Shown in pieces: positions 44,725 to 54,220 of a stretch of 64,000 bases of DNA (the stretch's first letter is position 1; each line of letters opens with the position of its first letter). Under the pieces are notes generated by a model. The model worked only from the letters and a program-made list of their open reading frames with translations, was not told the DNA's origin and ran no database searches. The position numbers and the translations under genes are program-made. The stretch covers positions 33,994-97,993 of the forward strand of contig JANRIR010000073.1 in assembly GCA_033764725.1 (NCBI GenBank). The letters run 5' to 3'. Source of the DNA: RI-43 sp033764725. GTDB lineage: Bacteria; Pseudomonadota; Alphaproteobacteria; Caulobacterales; Aquidulcibacteraceae.

Positions 44725-46162
44725 CGCCGCCGCCCTTGGCGGAAGAGCGGGGCTGATCGCTGGGCCGCTTGCGGCGGGCGCGATGCTGGCGCTGGGGCCG
44801 CCGGCGGGCCTGAGCGGCGCAGCCTGGCTGACGCTCGCCCTGCTCGCGCTGATGGTGATCTGGTGGGTCAGCGAAGCCTTGCCGGTCGCGGCCACCGCGT
44901 TGCTGCCGCTGTGCGTGCTGCCGAGCTTCGGCGTCGTTTCGGCGCGCGACGCGGCTGCGCCCTACGCCGATCCGATCGTGTTTCTGTTCATCGGCGGGTT
45001 CATGCTCGCGGGCGCAGTGGAGAAATGGGGCCTGCACAAGCGGCTCGCGCTTGGCGTGGCCGGCGCGCTGGGTGATCGGCCCATCGCGCTTGTCGGGGGG
45101 TTTCTGTTGTCGGCCGGCTTGTTGTCGATGTGGATCTCGAACACGGCGACCGCGTTGATCCTGGCGCCGATCGCGCTGGGCGTGGCGCAGGTGGTGAGCG
45201 GCGGACGCGACCTCGATCGCGTCTGCGGCGCGGGCCTCGTGCTCGCGGTCGCTTATGGCGCCTCGATCGGCGGCATCGGCACGCCGATCGGATCGCCGAC
45301 CAATCTGGTGGCGATGAGCTATCTCGAGCGCAACGGTTTGTCGCTCACCTTCACGCAATGGATGGCGCTGGCCACGCCGCTGATGATCGTGATGCTGCTC
45401 GCAGCGTTCGCGATCCTCGGTCTCTATGTGGCGCTGCGCGGTGCGCCGGCGGCGGCGGGCGGCGGCGGCGTGATCCGCGCGGCGTATCGCGCGCTCGGGC
45501 CGATGACGGCGCCGGAAATGCGCGTGCTTGGGGTGTTCGCGCTGGTCGCGCTGTTGTGGATGACGCGCGAGCTCTATAGCGCGCTGCCGGGCCTTGGCGC
45601 GATCAATGACACCGCGATCGCGCTTGCGGGCGCGGTCGTGCTGTTCCTCTTGCCGAGCGGCGATCAAGAGCGCCCATCAGCGCCGCTGCTCGATTGGGCG
45701 ACGGCGGAACGCATTCCCTGGGGCATCGCGCTTTTGTTCGGCGCAGGCTTGTCGATGGCCGACGCGATGGAGGCCACCGGCGTCACGCAATGGCTGGCGC
45801 AAAATCTGACCTGGCTCGACGGCTACGCGCCCCTCGTCGTGATCGCCGCGATCGTGGTGTTGACCGTGTTCGTCAGCGAACTTGCGTCGAACGTCGCCAC
45901 GCTCAGCGCCTTCCTGCCGATCGTCGGCGGGATCGCTGCGGCGACCGGGATCGACCCGCTGCTCTTGGTGTTTCCTGCGTGCATGGGCGCAAGTCTGGCG
46001 TTCATGCTGCCGATCGGCACGCCGCCAAACGCCATCGCCTACGCCACCGGCCTGCCCAGCATGCGGCTGATGATCAGTCTCGGCCTCGCGCTGAACGTGA
46101 TCGGCGTCGTCGCCATCTCGGCCATCAGCGCAGCGCTGGGGCCGATGATCCTCGCGCCCTAA
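44717..46162 (+). CDS. DASS/SLC13-family anion:sodium symporter
   Basis: 481 residues, about twelve helices, GTG start overlapping the glucuronidase stop. Family motifs: MWISNTATALILAPIALGV in the first half, GASIGGIGTPIGSPTNLVA and the second-half SNVATLSAFLP with PIGTPPNAIAYATGLPSM, the paired SNT/SNV sodium sites. These carriers import di- and tricarboxylates or sulfate; here uronic or aldaric acids are plausible. Last gene of the gntR-led plus-strand operon. Confidence 0.88.
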   Translation: MASAAALGGRAGLIAGPLAAGAMLALGPPAGLSGAAWLTLALLALMVIWWVSEALPVAATALLPLCVLPSFGVVSARDAAAPYADPIVFLFIGGFMLAGAVEKWGLHKRLALGVAGALGDRPIALVGGFLLSAGLLSMWISNTATALILAPIALGVAQVVSGGRDLDRVCGAGLVLAVAYGASIGGIGTPIGSPTNLVAMSYLERNGLSLTFTQWMALATPLMIVMLLAAFAILGLYVALRGAPAAAGGGGVIRAAYRALGPMTAPEMRVLGVFALVALLWMTRELYSALPGLGAINDTAIALAGAVVLFLLPSGDQERPSAPLLDWATAERIPWGIALLFGAGLSMADAMEATGVTQWLAQNLTWLDGYAPLVVIAAIVVLTVFVSELASNVATLSAFLPIVGGIAAATGIDPLLLVFPACMGASLAFMLPIGTPPNAIAYATGLPSMRLMISLGLALNVIGVVAISAISAALGPMILAP

Positions 46163-46183
46163 GCTAAACCGCACGCAAACGAA

Positions 46184-46205
46184 CGCCCCGCCTTTCAGCG
46201 GGGCG
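46184..46205. terminator. Hairpin between convergent operons
   Basis: Eight-base stem CGCCCCGC / GCGGGGCG with loop CTTTCA, between the DASS gene and the convergent TonB-receptor gene. No T-run on either side, so intrinsic termination is uncertain. Confidence 0.5.
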
Positions 46206-46231
46206 CAAGGGGCAAGGAGACGACCTTGGCT

Positions 46232-48952
46232 TCAGAAGCGGGCGCGCACGCCCAGCGTATAGGTGCGCCCGTAATCCTCGATCACCTCGAACAGCCGGCC
46301 GGTTTGCGGCGTGCCGCGATAGACGGTTTCGTCGTTCGCTTCGTTCAGGTTCGTGGCGTCGAAGGTGACGAGGAAGGTTTCGTTGACCCGCACGCGCGCG
46401 GTGAAATCGACGCTGACATATTCCTCGCGCAGCGTGTCTTCATAATAGACGCCGCCGATCTGGCGGTCCGACAGCGATTGCAGCGATTCGCCCACATAAT
46501 TGCCCGCCAGTCGCACCGTCACGACGTCGTTCTCCCAGCCGAGCGAGAGATTGGCTAGGAGGTCGGGCTGATCCGGCAGGGTGAAGGTTTCGCCGGGCCG
46601 CAGGAACGGCGCCTCCGCTTCGCTGTCGATCCAGGTGACGTTGGCTTGCGTGAACAGCCCGCCGAAGAAGCCGGGAAGAAACGTGTAGGCCTGCGAATAC
46701 CCCACCTCGACGCCGACGAGCGTCGCCTCCTCGCCGTTGAGAACGATCTCGAGGTTTTGTGGCGTGTAGATGTCCGTGCGCGCAATGCTGGGCAGACGCA
46801 GCGGATTGCCGGGGAAATTGTAGGCGCCGTCATACTCGACGAAGAAATTCTCGATGCGCTTGTAGAACACGCCCGCCTGCAGCGCTGTGTTGCGATTGGG
46901 ATACCAGCCGACCGCGAGGTCGAAATTATCGGCCGTCAACGGCTGGAGATAGGGGTTGCCCGCGTCGACGTCGGCGTCCGATCCATCGACCGAAACGTTC
47001 AGCCGATTGGCGAAATCGTCGAAATTCGGCCGCTGCAGCCCGCGATTATAGGATGCGCGCACATCGATGTTCGCGCGCGGGTTCCACAACAGGTGCAGGC
47101 TGGGCAGGGCTTCGGTGAAACTGGTCGTCACGAAGCCGAGATCGGCGACGCCGCCGCTGCCGGGCAACGGTGCGGCGTCGTCAAGTTCGATGAAATAGCC
47201 CTGCGAGGCGAGGTCTGTATCCTCCACGCGCACGCCGCCGATGATGCGGAGATCGGGCGTCAACTCGACCTGCGACATGATATAGAAGGCGGAGGTGTCC
47301 TCCTCCACGCTGAAATCCTGGTTGAAGGATTCCACCGGCTGTTGCGGCGTCAGGGGGCCCAAGAGGTTTGCGGCGTTGCGCATCAGGCGCCACAGCGCGT
47401 CGCGCTCGACCTGCAGGATCATCGGATCGATCGTCGAGTTGATCGTGAAGGTCGGCACGCCGGCCAAGGTGCTGCGCACGCCCGCGATGCCCGGCACGGC
47501 GTTGAACGCGGAGGACGAGGGATCGACGCTCTTTTGGTTGGCGTCGTTGAACTTGTCGCGCGAGCGCACGCGCGCCCCGACCTCGATGAAAGCATCGCGG
47601 CCGAACACCGAGAAATCACGCCGCACGTCGCCGCTCAGCGTGTAGATCTCGTCTTCGCGTTCGAAATTGAAGATCAGCAGCGAGTCGAAGGTGTAGTCGG
47701 TCGGGTCGAGCGGATCGCGCGTTCCCGCCGCCACCGGCCGCAGATTGAAGCCGTCGGCGCCGAATGTCGTGTCGAGGCCGACATTGCGGATGCGGAAACG
47801 CGAGCGATAGCCTTCCGGATTCTCCGCGCGCGCCATCGAATAATCGAGCCGCCAGCCGACCGTCCAATCGTCGTCGATGCTGTGTTCGCTGCCGAGGCTC
47901 GTCGCCAGCACGGAATCTTCGAAAATGCTCAGCCGAGTCTGCTTGTCGATGTCGGGCCCGCCGGTGGCGTTGTTGGGTCGCGCGCCCCAGAAGGCCCGGT
48001 TCGGCCCGATGGGGCCCTGGTTCAATTCGTCAATGCGGTCGGCCTGATCGGTTTCGTATTCGTCGGTGTAGCGGCCGTCATCGTCGTCGAGCTGCGTGTA
48101 TTGCGTGCGGAAGAACAGGAAATTGCGATCGTCCGGGCGCCATTCGATGTTCAAGGTCGCGCCGAGACGCTCGCGCGTGCCGATTTCCGCGCGGTTGTCG
48201 ATTTCGCCAAGGCGCAGGCCCTGCAGGTTGAGGCTCGGTTGGATTTCCGAATAGGGCCGCAGTCCTGCTTCGTTGAAGACCTCGTAGCCGGTGACGTCGC
48301 GCTCGGAATAGGACACCGACCCGGCGACGCCAAGATCGCCGTTGAGCAACAAGCGCGTGAAGCTCGCGGAATATTCCGGCGTGATGTTTTCGGAATAATC
48401 GTTGTAATAGCCGGCGGCGCCCAGCGTCAGGCTGTTTTCGCCGCGCGTCAGCGCCGACAGCGAGGACAATTCCACCGAGCCGCCGATGGCGTCGCCATCC
48501 ATGTCTGGGGTGATCGCTTTGACGACGGTGATTTGATCGAGCAGCTCCGAGCCTACGGAATCGAGCTGCACCTCGCCGGTGCCGGCGTCGACCGAGCCGA
48601 CGCGCGCGCCGTTGACGGTCACCGTGGTGAAGCTCGGCGGCAGGCCGCGCACGGAGATGGTGCGGCCCTCGCCCTCGTTGCGCGAAACGTTCACGCCGGG
48701 AACCCGGCGCACGGATTCAGCGACATTCTGATCGGGAAACTCGCCGATCGAATCCGCCGTGATGACATTGGAGAGGGAGGCGGCGTCGCGCTCGGCCGCG
48801 CGCGCCCGATTGATCGCCCCGCGCTGCCCGGTGACGATGATCTCCTCGCCCTGGACGGCGGGGGTCGTCTCGGCGGTCTGCGCGAAGGCCATGGGGGCCG
48901 TCACCATGGACAGGGCGGCGGCCAGGGCGATTCGCGACGTTTCCTTGTACAT
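46232..48952 (-). CDS. TonB-dependent outer-membrane receptor
   Basis: 906 residues. Signal peptide ending AFAQ (about residue 25), a short TonB-box region (EEIIVTGQRGAI), and a plug domain with SIGEFPDQNVAESVRRVPGVNVSRNEGEGRTISVRGL, which is typical of the alphaproteobacterial carbohydrate receptors. A long barrel follows, with a C-terminal aromatic ending YTLGVRARF. It probably takes up pectin- or glucuronan-derived oligomers. Divergent from the enolase/GH28 operon across a 234-bp regulatory gap. Confidence 0.94.
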   Translation of the reverse strand: MYKETSRIALAAALSMVTAPMAFAQTAETTPAVQGEEIIVTGQRGAINRARAAERDAASLSNVITADSIGEFPDQNVAESVRRVPGVNVSRNEGEGRTISVRGLPPSFTTVTVNGARVGSVDAGTGEVQLDSVGSELLDQITVVKAITPDMDGDAIGGSVELSSLSALTRGENSLTLGAAGYYNDYSENITPEYSASFTRLLLNGDLGVAGSVSYSERDVTGYEVFNEAGLRPYSEIQPSLNLQGLRLGEIDNRAEIGTRERLGATLNIEWRPDDRNFLFFRTQYTQLDDDDGRYTDEYETDQADRIDELNQGPIGPNRAFWGARPNNATGGPDIDKQTRLSIFEDSVLATSLGSEHSIDDDWTVGWRLDYSMARAENPEGYRSRFRIRNVGLDTTFGADGFNLRPVAAGTRDPLDPTDYTFDSLLIFNFEREDEIYTLSGDVRRDFSVFGRDAFIEVGARVRSRDKFNDANQKSVDPSSSAFNAVPGIAGVRSTLAGVPTFTINSTIDPMILQVERDALWRLMRNAANLLGPLTPQQPVESFNQDFSVEEDTSAFYIMSQVELTPDLRIIGGVRVEDTDLASQGYFIELDDAAPLPGSGGVADLGFVTTSFTEALPSLHLLWNPRANIDVRASYNRGLQRPNFDDFANRLNVSVDGSDADVDAGNPYLQPLTADNFDLAVGWYPNRNTALQAGVFYKRIENFFVEYDGAYNFPGNPLRLPSIARTDIYTPQNLEIVLNGEEATLVGVEVGYSQAYTFLPGFFGGLFTQANVTWIDSEAEAPFLRPGETFTLPDQPDLLANLSLGWENDVVTVRLAGNYVGESLQSLSDRQIGGVYYEDTLREEYVSVDFTARVRVNETFLVTFDATNLNEANDETVYRGTPQTGRLFEVIEDYGRTYTLGVRARF

Positions 48953-49024
48953 AGAGTCCTCCCCAGGACGCTCTCGCGGCGCCGCTGACCGCTTCTATCG
49001 CATCGACCAGAGCAGATGTCAAAA

Positions 49025-49039
49025 AGCGTCCTGACCAAT
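49025..49039. promoter_or_regulatory. Candidate uronate operator, site C
   Basis: AGCGTCCTGACCAAT, sharing CTGACCAAT with sites A and B, 72 bases upstream of the TonB-receptor ATG. Confidence 0.5.
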
Positions 49040-49156
49040 TTTGGCGTCGCCATGGTGAAAAGGGTTGCGGATTTGCCACAAACGCGGCCAAAATCACTGG
49101 AAATTGGGGCGCAGCGGCCCGGTTTGCCCTGCCCGCGGCCGCCGCGGCGGCACTCA

Positions 49157-49171
49157 ATCGTCCTGATCAAT
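49157..49171. promoter_or_regulatory. Candidate uronate operator, site D
   Basis: ATCGTCCTGATCAAT, differing from site C at three positions. It ends 15 bases before the ATG of the enolase-superfamily gene at 49187, overlapping the likely leader. Confidence 0.5.
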
Positions 49172-49186
49172 TGCAAGGAAAGCCCG

Positions 49187-50494
49187 ATGCCCAGCGGAAT
49201 CGACCTCAACCGCCGCGACCTTTGGCGTGCTGGCCTGACCGGAGCGGCGGTTGGACTGGCCGGGCCGGCCGAAGCCGGAATGGCGGTCGCCGAACCCGAC
49301 CCGCGCGGCCTGCTGCGCTTTCCGCCGGCTCTGCCGGGCGTGGTGGATTTCACCGCCTGGCTGTCGGCGCCGGTGATCATCCGGTCGATCGAGGTGTTCC
49401 AGCTTGGCCGCCCGGACACACAATTCGTGCGCGTGATCTCGGAAGACGGCGTCGAGGGCGTGGTCAAGGCCAATGCGCGGATGGAGGAGGTGATCAGCCT
49501 GCTCGATCTGGCTGTCGCGCCGGCCTTCATCGGCCAGGACGCCCGCGACATCGCGCGCCTGATCGACGAGGTCTATCGCCGCCAATACAAGTTCGCCGGC
49601 CTCGCGCTGTGGACAGCCATCGGCCATTGCGAACTCGCCATCTGGGACATGCTCGGCAAGACCGCGGGCCGGCCCTGCATCGACTTCATGGGGCCCCGGA
49701 TCCGCGACCGCGTGCCGATCTATGTGTCGAGCCTCGCGCGCGACACCAGCCCCGAGGTCGAGGTGGCGCGCTTTGAGGAAGCGGTCGCGCGCACGGGCGC
49801 GCGCGCGCTCAAGCTCAAGGTCGGCGGCCGCATGAGCCGCAACGCCGACGCAAGCCCCGGGCGCCAGGAGGCGCTCGTTGCGCTGACGCGGCGCACCTTC
49901 GGCGACGCGATGACGATCTACGCCGACGCCAACGGATCGTTCGATGCGCCGCGCGCGATCGAAATCTGCGCCATGCTGGAGGACCACGGCGTCGACATTC
50001 TCGAAGAGCCCTGCCCGTTCGAGGATTTCGAAATGACCGCGCAAGTCACGGCGCATGTGCGCCGGCGCCGTTACAAGCTGAAAATCGCCGGCGGCGAACA
50101 GGACGGCGCGCTCGAACGCTGGCGCTGGTATCTGCGCCATCGCGGACTGCACATCCTGCAGCCCGATTTCATGTACAATGGCGGCATGATCCGCACGCTG
50201 CTTGTGGCGCGCATGGCGGCGGAGGCAGGCGTGCCCGTCGCGCCGCACTATCCGCGCAACGGCGTCGAGATGGTCGAGCTTTTGCATTTTGCATGCGCCA
50301 CGCCGAACCTTTACGGATTTCAGGAATATCGCCAGCGCGAGCGCCGCCTCGATTTCGAGCATGAGCCGCGCATCGCGCCGGCGAACGGCGAACTCGCGCT
50401 GCCGACAGGGCCAGGCTTCGGCGCGCGCTATGGCGCCAGCATCTGGCGTGATGCGGTGCGGCTCAATCGCACCGTCACCCGCGCGGACCTTTAA
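49187..50494 (+). CDS. Tat-exported enolase-superfamily enzyme (MR-type), copy 1
   Basis: 435 residues. Leader NRRDLWRAGLTGAAVGLAG is of twin-arginine type. Mandelate-racemase-group active site: Lys209/Lys211 (KLKVGG), metal ligands Asp247 (DANGS), Glu273 (LEEPCPFED) and Glu304 (AGGEQ), and His354 (PHYPRN). Such sets catalyse acid-sugar dehydration or epimerisation; the substrate is unknown. Start at 49187 has AAGGAAA upstream. First gene of an operon with GH28 and a paralogue at 51878-53140. Confidence 0.82.
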   Translation: MPSGIDLNRRDLWRAGLTGAAVGLAGPAEAGMAVAEPDPRGLLRFPPALPGVVDFTAWLSAPVIIRSIEVFQLGRPDTQFVRVISEDGVEGVVKANARMEEVISLLDLAVAPAFIGQDARDIARLIDEVYRRQYKFAGLALWTAIGHCELAIWDMLGKTAGRPCIDFMGPRIRDRVPIYVSSLARDTSPEVEVARFEEAVARTGARALKLKVGGRMSRNADASPGRQEALVALTRRTFGDAMTIYADANGSFDAPRAIEICAMLEDHGVDILEEPCPFEDFEMTAQVTAHVRRRRYKLKIAGGEQDGALERWRWYLRHRGLHILQPDFMYNGGMIRTLLVARMAAEAGVPVAPHYPRNGVEMVELLHFACATPNLYGFQEYRQRERRLDFEHEPRIAPANGELALPTGPGFGARYGASIWRDAVRLNRTVTRADL

Positions 50495-50495
50495 G

Positions 50496-51881
50496 ATGAC
50501 CGTGATCACGCGACGCGGCGCCATGCTTGCAGCCGGCGCGCTGGCGGCGTGCCGCACGCCTGATCGTGCGCCGCAGGACGCGCCCTGGTCGCGCGCGGAC
50601 GCCATCGTCGGCGCCATCCGGCGCACGCGCATCCCCAACCGCACTTTCTCGGTTCTCGATTTCGGCGCGACGCGCGGAAGCGATGCGCGTCCGGCGATCC
50701 TCGCAGCGATCGCGGCGGCGCACGACGCCGGCGGCGGACGCGTCGTCATCCCCGAAGGCGACTGGCGCAGCGACGGCCCGATCCATTTGAAATCGCATGT
50801 CGCGCTGCATCTGGAGGCGGGCGCGCATCTGCGCTTTACGCCCGATCCTGCATTCTATCTTCCGGTGGTGCTCACGCGCTGGGAGGGCGTCGAGGCCTAT
50901 ACCTATTCGCCGTTCATCTATGCGCGCGGGCAGACCAATATCGCGCTGACGGGAGGTGGAACCATCGACGGCCAGGGCGAAGCGCATTGGCTGCCATGGC
51001 GGCGCGAACAGCGCGCCGACCAGACGCGCCTGCGCGACATGGGCCGCGACGGCGTACCCGTCGCGCAACGCGTGTTCGGCGCAGGCTCGCGGCTACGCCC
51101 ACCCTTCGTGCAATTTTTTGACTGCAGCCGCGTTCTGGTTGAAGGACTGACCGTGCGGGATTCGCCGTTCTGGCTTATTCATCCCGTGTATTGCTCGGAC
51201 GTGATCGTGCGCAATGTGCGCGCCGTCAGCCGCCACATCAACAGCGACGGCGTCGATCCGGATTCGTGTCGGCGCGTTCTGATCGAGGGCTGCGATTTCG
51301 ATGTCGGCGACGACGGCGTGGCGATCAAAGCCGGCCGCGATCAGGACGGCTGGCGCGTCAACCGGCCTTCGGAGGATATTGTCGTGCGCGCGTGCCGCTA
51401 TACCGGCGCCACCGGCGGCGGCGTTGCGGTCGGCAGCGAAATGTCGGGCGGCGTGCGCAACGTGTTCATCGAGAACATCGACCTCGCGCGCGCGCATCAT
51501 GCGCTTTATTTCAAGGCCAATCTCGATCGCGGCGGCGTCATCAGCGACATCCACATCCGCAATGTGCGCGCCGTTGAGACCGACACCGTGCTGATCTTCA
51601 CCAACGCCTACCATTCCTATCGCGGCGGGCAGGCGCCGCCGCGCTTTGAGCGCATCACCGTCGCCGACGTGACGTGTGCGCGCGCTCGCGTCGGCGTCCA
51701 CATTCTCGGGCACGAGGCCGCGCCCGTGCGCGACGTGACCGTGCGCAATCTCACCATCGACAGCGTCGACACGCCGCTCGAGGCGCGGCACGCCGAGAAC
51801 CTCGTGCTCGACGGCATGGTGGCCAACGGCCGCATCGTGACGCCCGCTGATGCTGCGCCGCCGGGCGCGTATCGGCCATGA
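50496..51881 (+). CDS. GH28 polygalacturonase-like lipoprotein
   Basis: 461 residues. Leader ITRRGAMLAAGALAAC combines a twin-Arg-like start with a lipobox (Cys19). A right-handed beta-helix is introduced by FSVLDFGATRGSDARPAILAA, the standard GH28 entrance. Catalytic Asp residues are in INSDG (Asp251) and VGDDGVAIK (Asp272/273); the usual GHG segment is replaced by VGSEMSGG, as in many bacterial exo- or rhamnogalacturonan-type members. ATG at 50496, directly after the enolase stop. Confidence 0.88.
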   Translation: MTVITRRGAMLAAGALAACRTPDRAPQDAPWSRADAIVGAIRRTRIPNRTFSVLDFGATRGSDARPAILAAIAAAHDAGGGRVVIPEGDWRSDGPIHLKSHVALHLEAGAHLRFTPDPAFYLPVVLTRWEGVEAYTYSPFIYARGQTNIALTGGGTIDGQGEAHWLPWRREQRADQTRLRDMGRDGVPVAQRVFGAGSRLRPPFVQFFDCSRVLVEGLTVRDSPFWLIHPVYCSDVIVRNVRAVSRHINSDGVDPDSCRRVLIEGCDFDVGDDGVAIKAGRDQDGWRVNRPSEDIVVRACRYTGATGGGVAVGSEMSGGVRNVFIENIDLARAHHALYFKANLDRGGVISDIHIRNVRAVETDTVLIFTNAYHSYRGGQAPPRFERITVADVTCARARVGVHILGHEAAPVRDVTVRNLTIDSVDTPLEARHAENLVLDGMVANGRIVTPADAAPPGAYRP

Positions 51882-53140
51882 CGCCGCGCGCCACATCGCT
51901 CTCGCGGCGCGCCTTCGCCTCGGGCCTGGCGCTGGCGCCGACGGGCGCGCTCGCCACGATGCATCCCGCCCAGCCGCGTAGCGACGGATTGCTCGCCTTC
52001 GCCGCCGATGCGCCTGCACCGATCGATCTGCACGCGCTCCTCCACGCGCCCCTTCGCGTGCGGGCCGTGGAATTGTGGCGCATGCCGCAAAGCGACGCCC
52101 ATCTCGTGCGTGTGGTTTCCGAAGACGGCGTGGAAGGCGTCGTGCGCGCCTCGACCAAGGCGGCGCAAACCTCGCAATTTTTCGCCCTGTTCGTGGTTCC
52201 CCATCTCGTCGGCGCCGATGTCCGCGACCTGCACCGCCTGCTGGAGGCGCGCTATCGCAGCGACTACGAATATGCCGGCCTGCCCTGGTGGAGCGCCTGG
52301 GGCCAAGCCGAGATCGCGGTGTGGGACATGATCGGCAAGACGCTCGGCCGGCGCTGCTGCGATCTGTTCGGACCGGTGCAGCGCGAACGCATCGCGATCT
52401 ATCTCTCATCCAATCGCCGCGACACCACGCCGGAACAGGAAATCGCGCTCTTGGAGGCGCGCGTGGCGGAAACAGGCGCGCGCGCGATCAAGCTCAAGAT
52501 CGGGCGGCGCATGGGCCGAAACGTCGATGCCGCGCCCGGGCGCAGCGAGGCGATGATTGCGCGCGCACGGCGCACGTTCGGCGAGTCCATGACGATCTAC
52601 GCCGACGCCAACGGCGCCTATGACGCGCCGACCGCCATCGCGGTCACGCACATGCTAAAGCATTATGGCGTCGACCTCCTGGAAGAGCCCTGCCCGTTCG
52701 AAGATTTCGAGATGACGGCGCAGGCCGCCGCCGGCGCAGCGATCAAGATCGCCGGCGGGGAGAACGATTACGCCTTCGAGCGCTGGCGCTGGTATTGCGC
52801 GCGCGGCGTCTTCGACGTGGTGCAGCCCGACCTGATGTACAATGGCGGCGCGCTCAGATGCATTGGCGTGCAGCGCATGGCGCGCGTCGCCGGCCTGGGC
52901 TTTGCGCCGCATTTCCCGCGCAACAACGCCGATTGCGCGCCGATGCTGCATCTGTGCGCCGGCGCCGACAATCTCTACGGCTTCCAGGAATACCGCGCCC
53001 GCCCCGACGCGCTCGATTATGCGCACGCGCCCGCCATGGCCCCGGTCGGCGGAGAGCTGGCCGTCCCGCCGGGCCCCGGCTGGGGCGTCGCCTTCGATCC
53101 CGCGCTCTGGCGCACCGCCACGCGCATCGTTCCGGCTTGA
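51878..53140 (+). CDS. Tat-exported enolase-superfamily enzyme (MR-type), copy 2
   Basis: 420 residues, overlapping the GH28 stop by ATGA. Leader SRRAFASGLALAPTGALA is of twin-arginine type. Active-site set: Lys205/Lys207 (KLKIGR), Asp243 (DANGA), Glu269 (LEEPCPFED), Glu295 (AGGEN) and His345 (PHFPRN). Shares blocks with copy 1 (EEPCPFEDFEMTAQ, YNGG, LYGFQEYR), so an old duplication now bracketing GH28. Periplasmic location is unusual for this superfamily. Substrate unknown. Confidence 0.82.
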   Translation: MTPRATSLSRRAFASGLALAPTGALATMHPAQPRSDGLLAFAADAPAPIDLHALLHAPLRVRAVELWRMPQSDAHLVRVVSEDGVEGVVRASTKAAQTSQFFALFVVPHLVGADVRDLHRLLEARYRSDYEYAGLPWWSAWGQAEIAVWDMIGKTLGRRCCDLFGPVQRERIAIYLSSNRRDTTPEQEIALLEARVAETGARAIKLKIGRRMGRNVDAAPGRSEAMIARARRTFGESMTIYADANGAYDAPTAIAVTHMLKHYGVDLLEEPCPFEDFEMTAQAAAGAAIKIAGGENDYAFERWRWYCARGVFDVVQPDLMYNGGALRCIGVQRMARVAGLGFAPHFPRNNADCAPMLHLCAGADNLYGFQEYRARPDALDYAHAPAMAPVGGELAVPPGPGWGVAFDPALWRTATRIVPA

Positions 53141-53207
53141 GCGACGTAAACAGCCACGCGCCGGCCGGCGTCGGCGGCGAATGAAGGCTGAACAGCAGGA
53201 AAATCCA

Positions 53208-53284
53208 TGGCGCGAGTGACGGGGCTCGAACCCGCGACCTCCGGCGTGACAGGCCGGCGCTCTAACCGACTGAGCTACACCCGC
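53208..53284 (-). tRNA. tRNA-Asp (GTC)
   Basis: 77 bases on the minus strand with encoded CCA. Acceptor stem GCGGGTG pairs with CACTCGC (one G-T), discriminator G. Anticodon stem CCGGC/GCCGG with loop CTGTCAC gives anticodon GTC. T-arm GGGTTCGAGCCC. Confidence 0.95.
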
Positions 53285-53439
53285 GCAAAACGGAACGGGG
53301 GCGATAGGCCAAGGCCTGGGAAAGGTCAAGCGCGCCGCCCCGTACCGGTCCGAACCTCATGGCATGGCATGGCCTGGCCCGGCCCCGCCCTGCCGGGCCT
53401 GCGCTTGCCAAGCCCGCCCCGCCCGCCGATACGGGGCGC

Positions 53440-54216
53440 ATGTCTGACGCCCCCATCGTGGTCGAGCTTGGCGGCCCGATCGCCATCGCCACCCTCAACC
53501 GCCCCGACAAGCGCAACGCCATGTCATTGACGATGTGGCGCGAATTGCCGGCCATCGTGCACCGCATCGCCGCCGAGCCGGGCGTGCGGGCGCTGGTGCT
53601 GCGCGGCGCGGGCGGAAATTTCTGCGCCGGCGCCGACATCGCCGAGTTCGAGACGATCTACGCCGACCGCGCGAGCGCCATCCGCAACCAGACGCTCGTG
53701 CAGACCGCCACGAAAACCCTCGAAGCGCTGCCCATCCCCACGATCGCGGCGATCGAGGGCGCGTGCGTGGGCGGCGGCTGCGGGCTTGCGCTGGCCTGCG
53801 ACATTCGCCTCGCGGCGGCGAGCGCACGTTTCGCCATCACCCCGGCCAAGCTCGGCCTGGTCTATGGCGTCGGCGACACGCGCCGGCTCGTCGAGGCCGT
53901 AGGCCTTTCGACTGCGAAGGACATGCTGTTCACCGGCGCCATGCTCGACGCCCCGCAGGCGCTGATGTGCGGGCTGATCGATCGCCTGTACGAGACCGAC
54001 GCCTTTCCCGCGGGCGTGCAGGATTTTCTCGACGATCTCACCGCGGCGTCGGGCGTTTCGGCGGCGGCGACGAAAAAGATTCTGCGCCGCATCGCCGCTG
54101 GCCAGCGCGACGACGACGACGCCTCGCTGGCGCTGTTCGCCGATGCGCTGGAGGCGCCGGATTTCCAGGAGGGCCGCAGCGCCTTCCTGGAAAAGCGCAA
54201 GCCGCGCTTCGGCTGA
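53440..54216 (+). CDS. Enoyl-CoA hydratase/isomerase family protein
   Basis: 258 residues of crotonase fold. N-terminal NRPDKRNAMSLTMW, the oxyanion segment GNFCAGADIAEFE, then IEGACVGGGCGLALACDIRLA with the region of the catalytic acid, and KLGLVYGVGDTRRLVEAVG. Start ATG at 53440 (MSDAPIVVELGG); an in-frame extension to 53359 is Pro/Ala-rich and lacks a ribosome site. First of three co-directional acyl-CoA genes; substrate unknown. Confidence 0.88.
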   Translation: MSDAPIVVELGGPIAIATLNRPDKRNAMSLTMWRELPAIVHRIAAEPGVRALVLRGAGGNFCAGADIAEFETIYADRASAIRNQTLVQTATKTLEALPIPTIAAIEGACVGGGCGLALACDIRLAAASARFAITPAKLGLVYGVGDTRRLVEAVGLSTAKDMLFTGAMLDAPQALMCGLIDRLYETDAFPAGVQDFLDDLTAASGVSAAATKKILRRIAAGQRDDDDASLALFADALEAPDFQEGRSAFLEKRKPRFG

Positions 54217-54220
54217 AGCG

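Noticed and set aside
46646..48988. A 780-residue plus-strand frame opposite the TonB receptor
   Set aside because: Shadow frame of the receptor gene; no recognisable domains, composition typical of antisense reading in GC-rich DNA.
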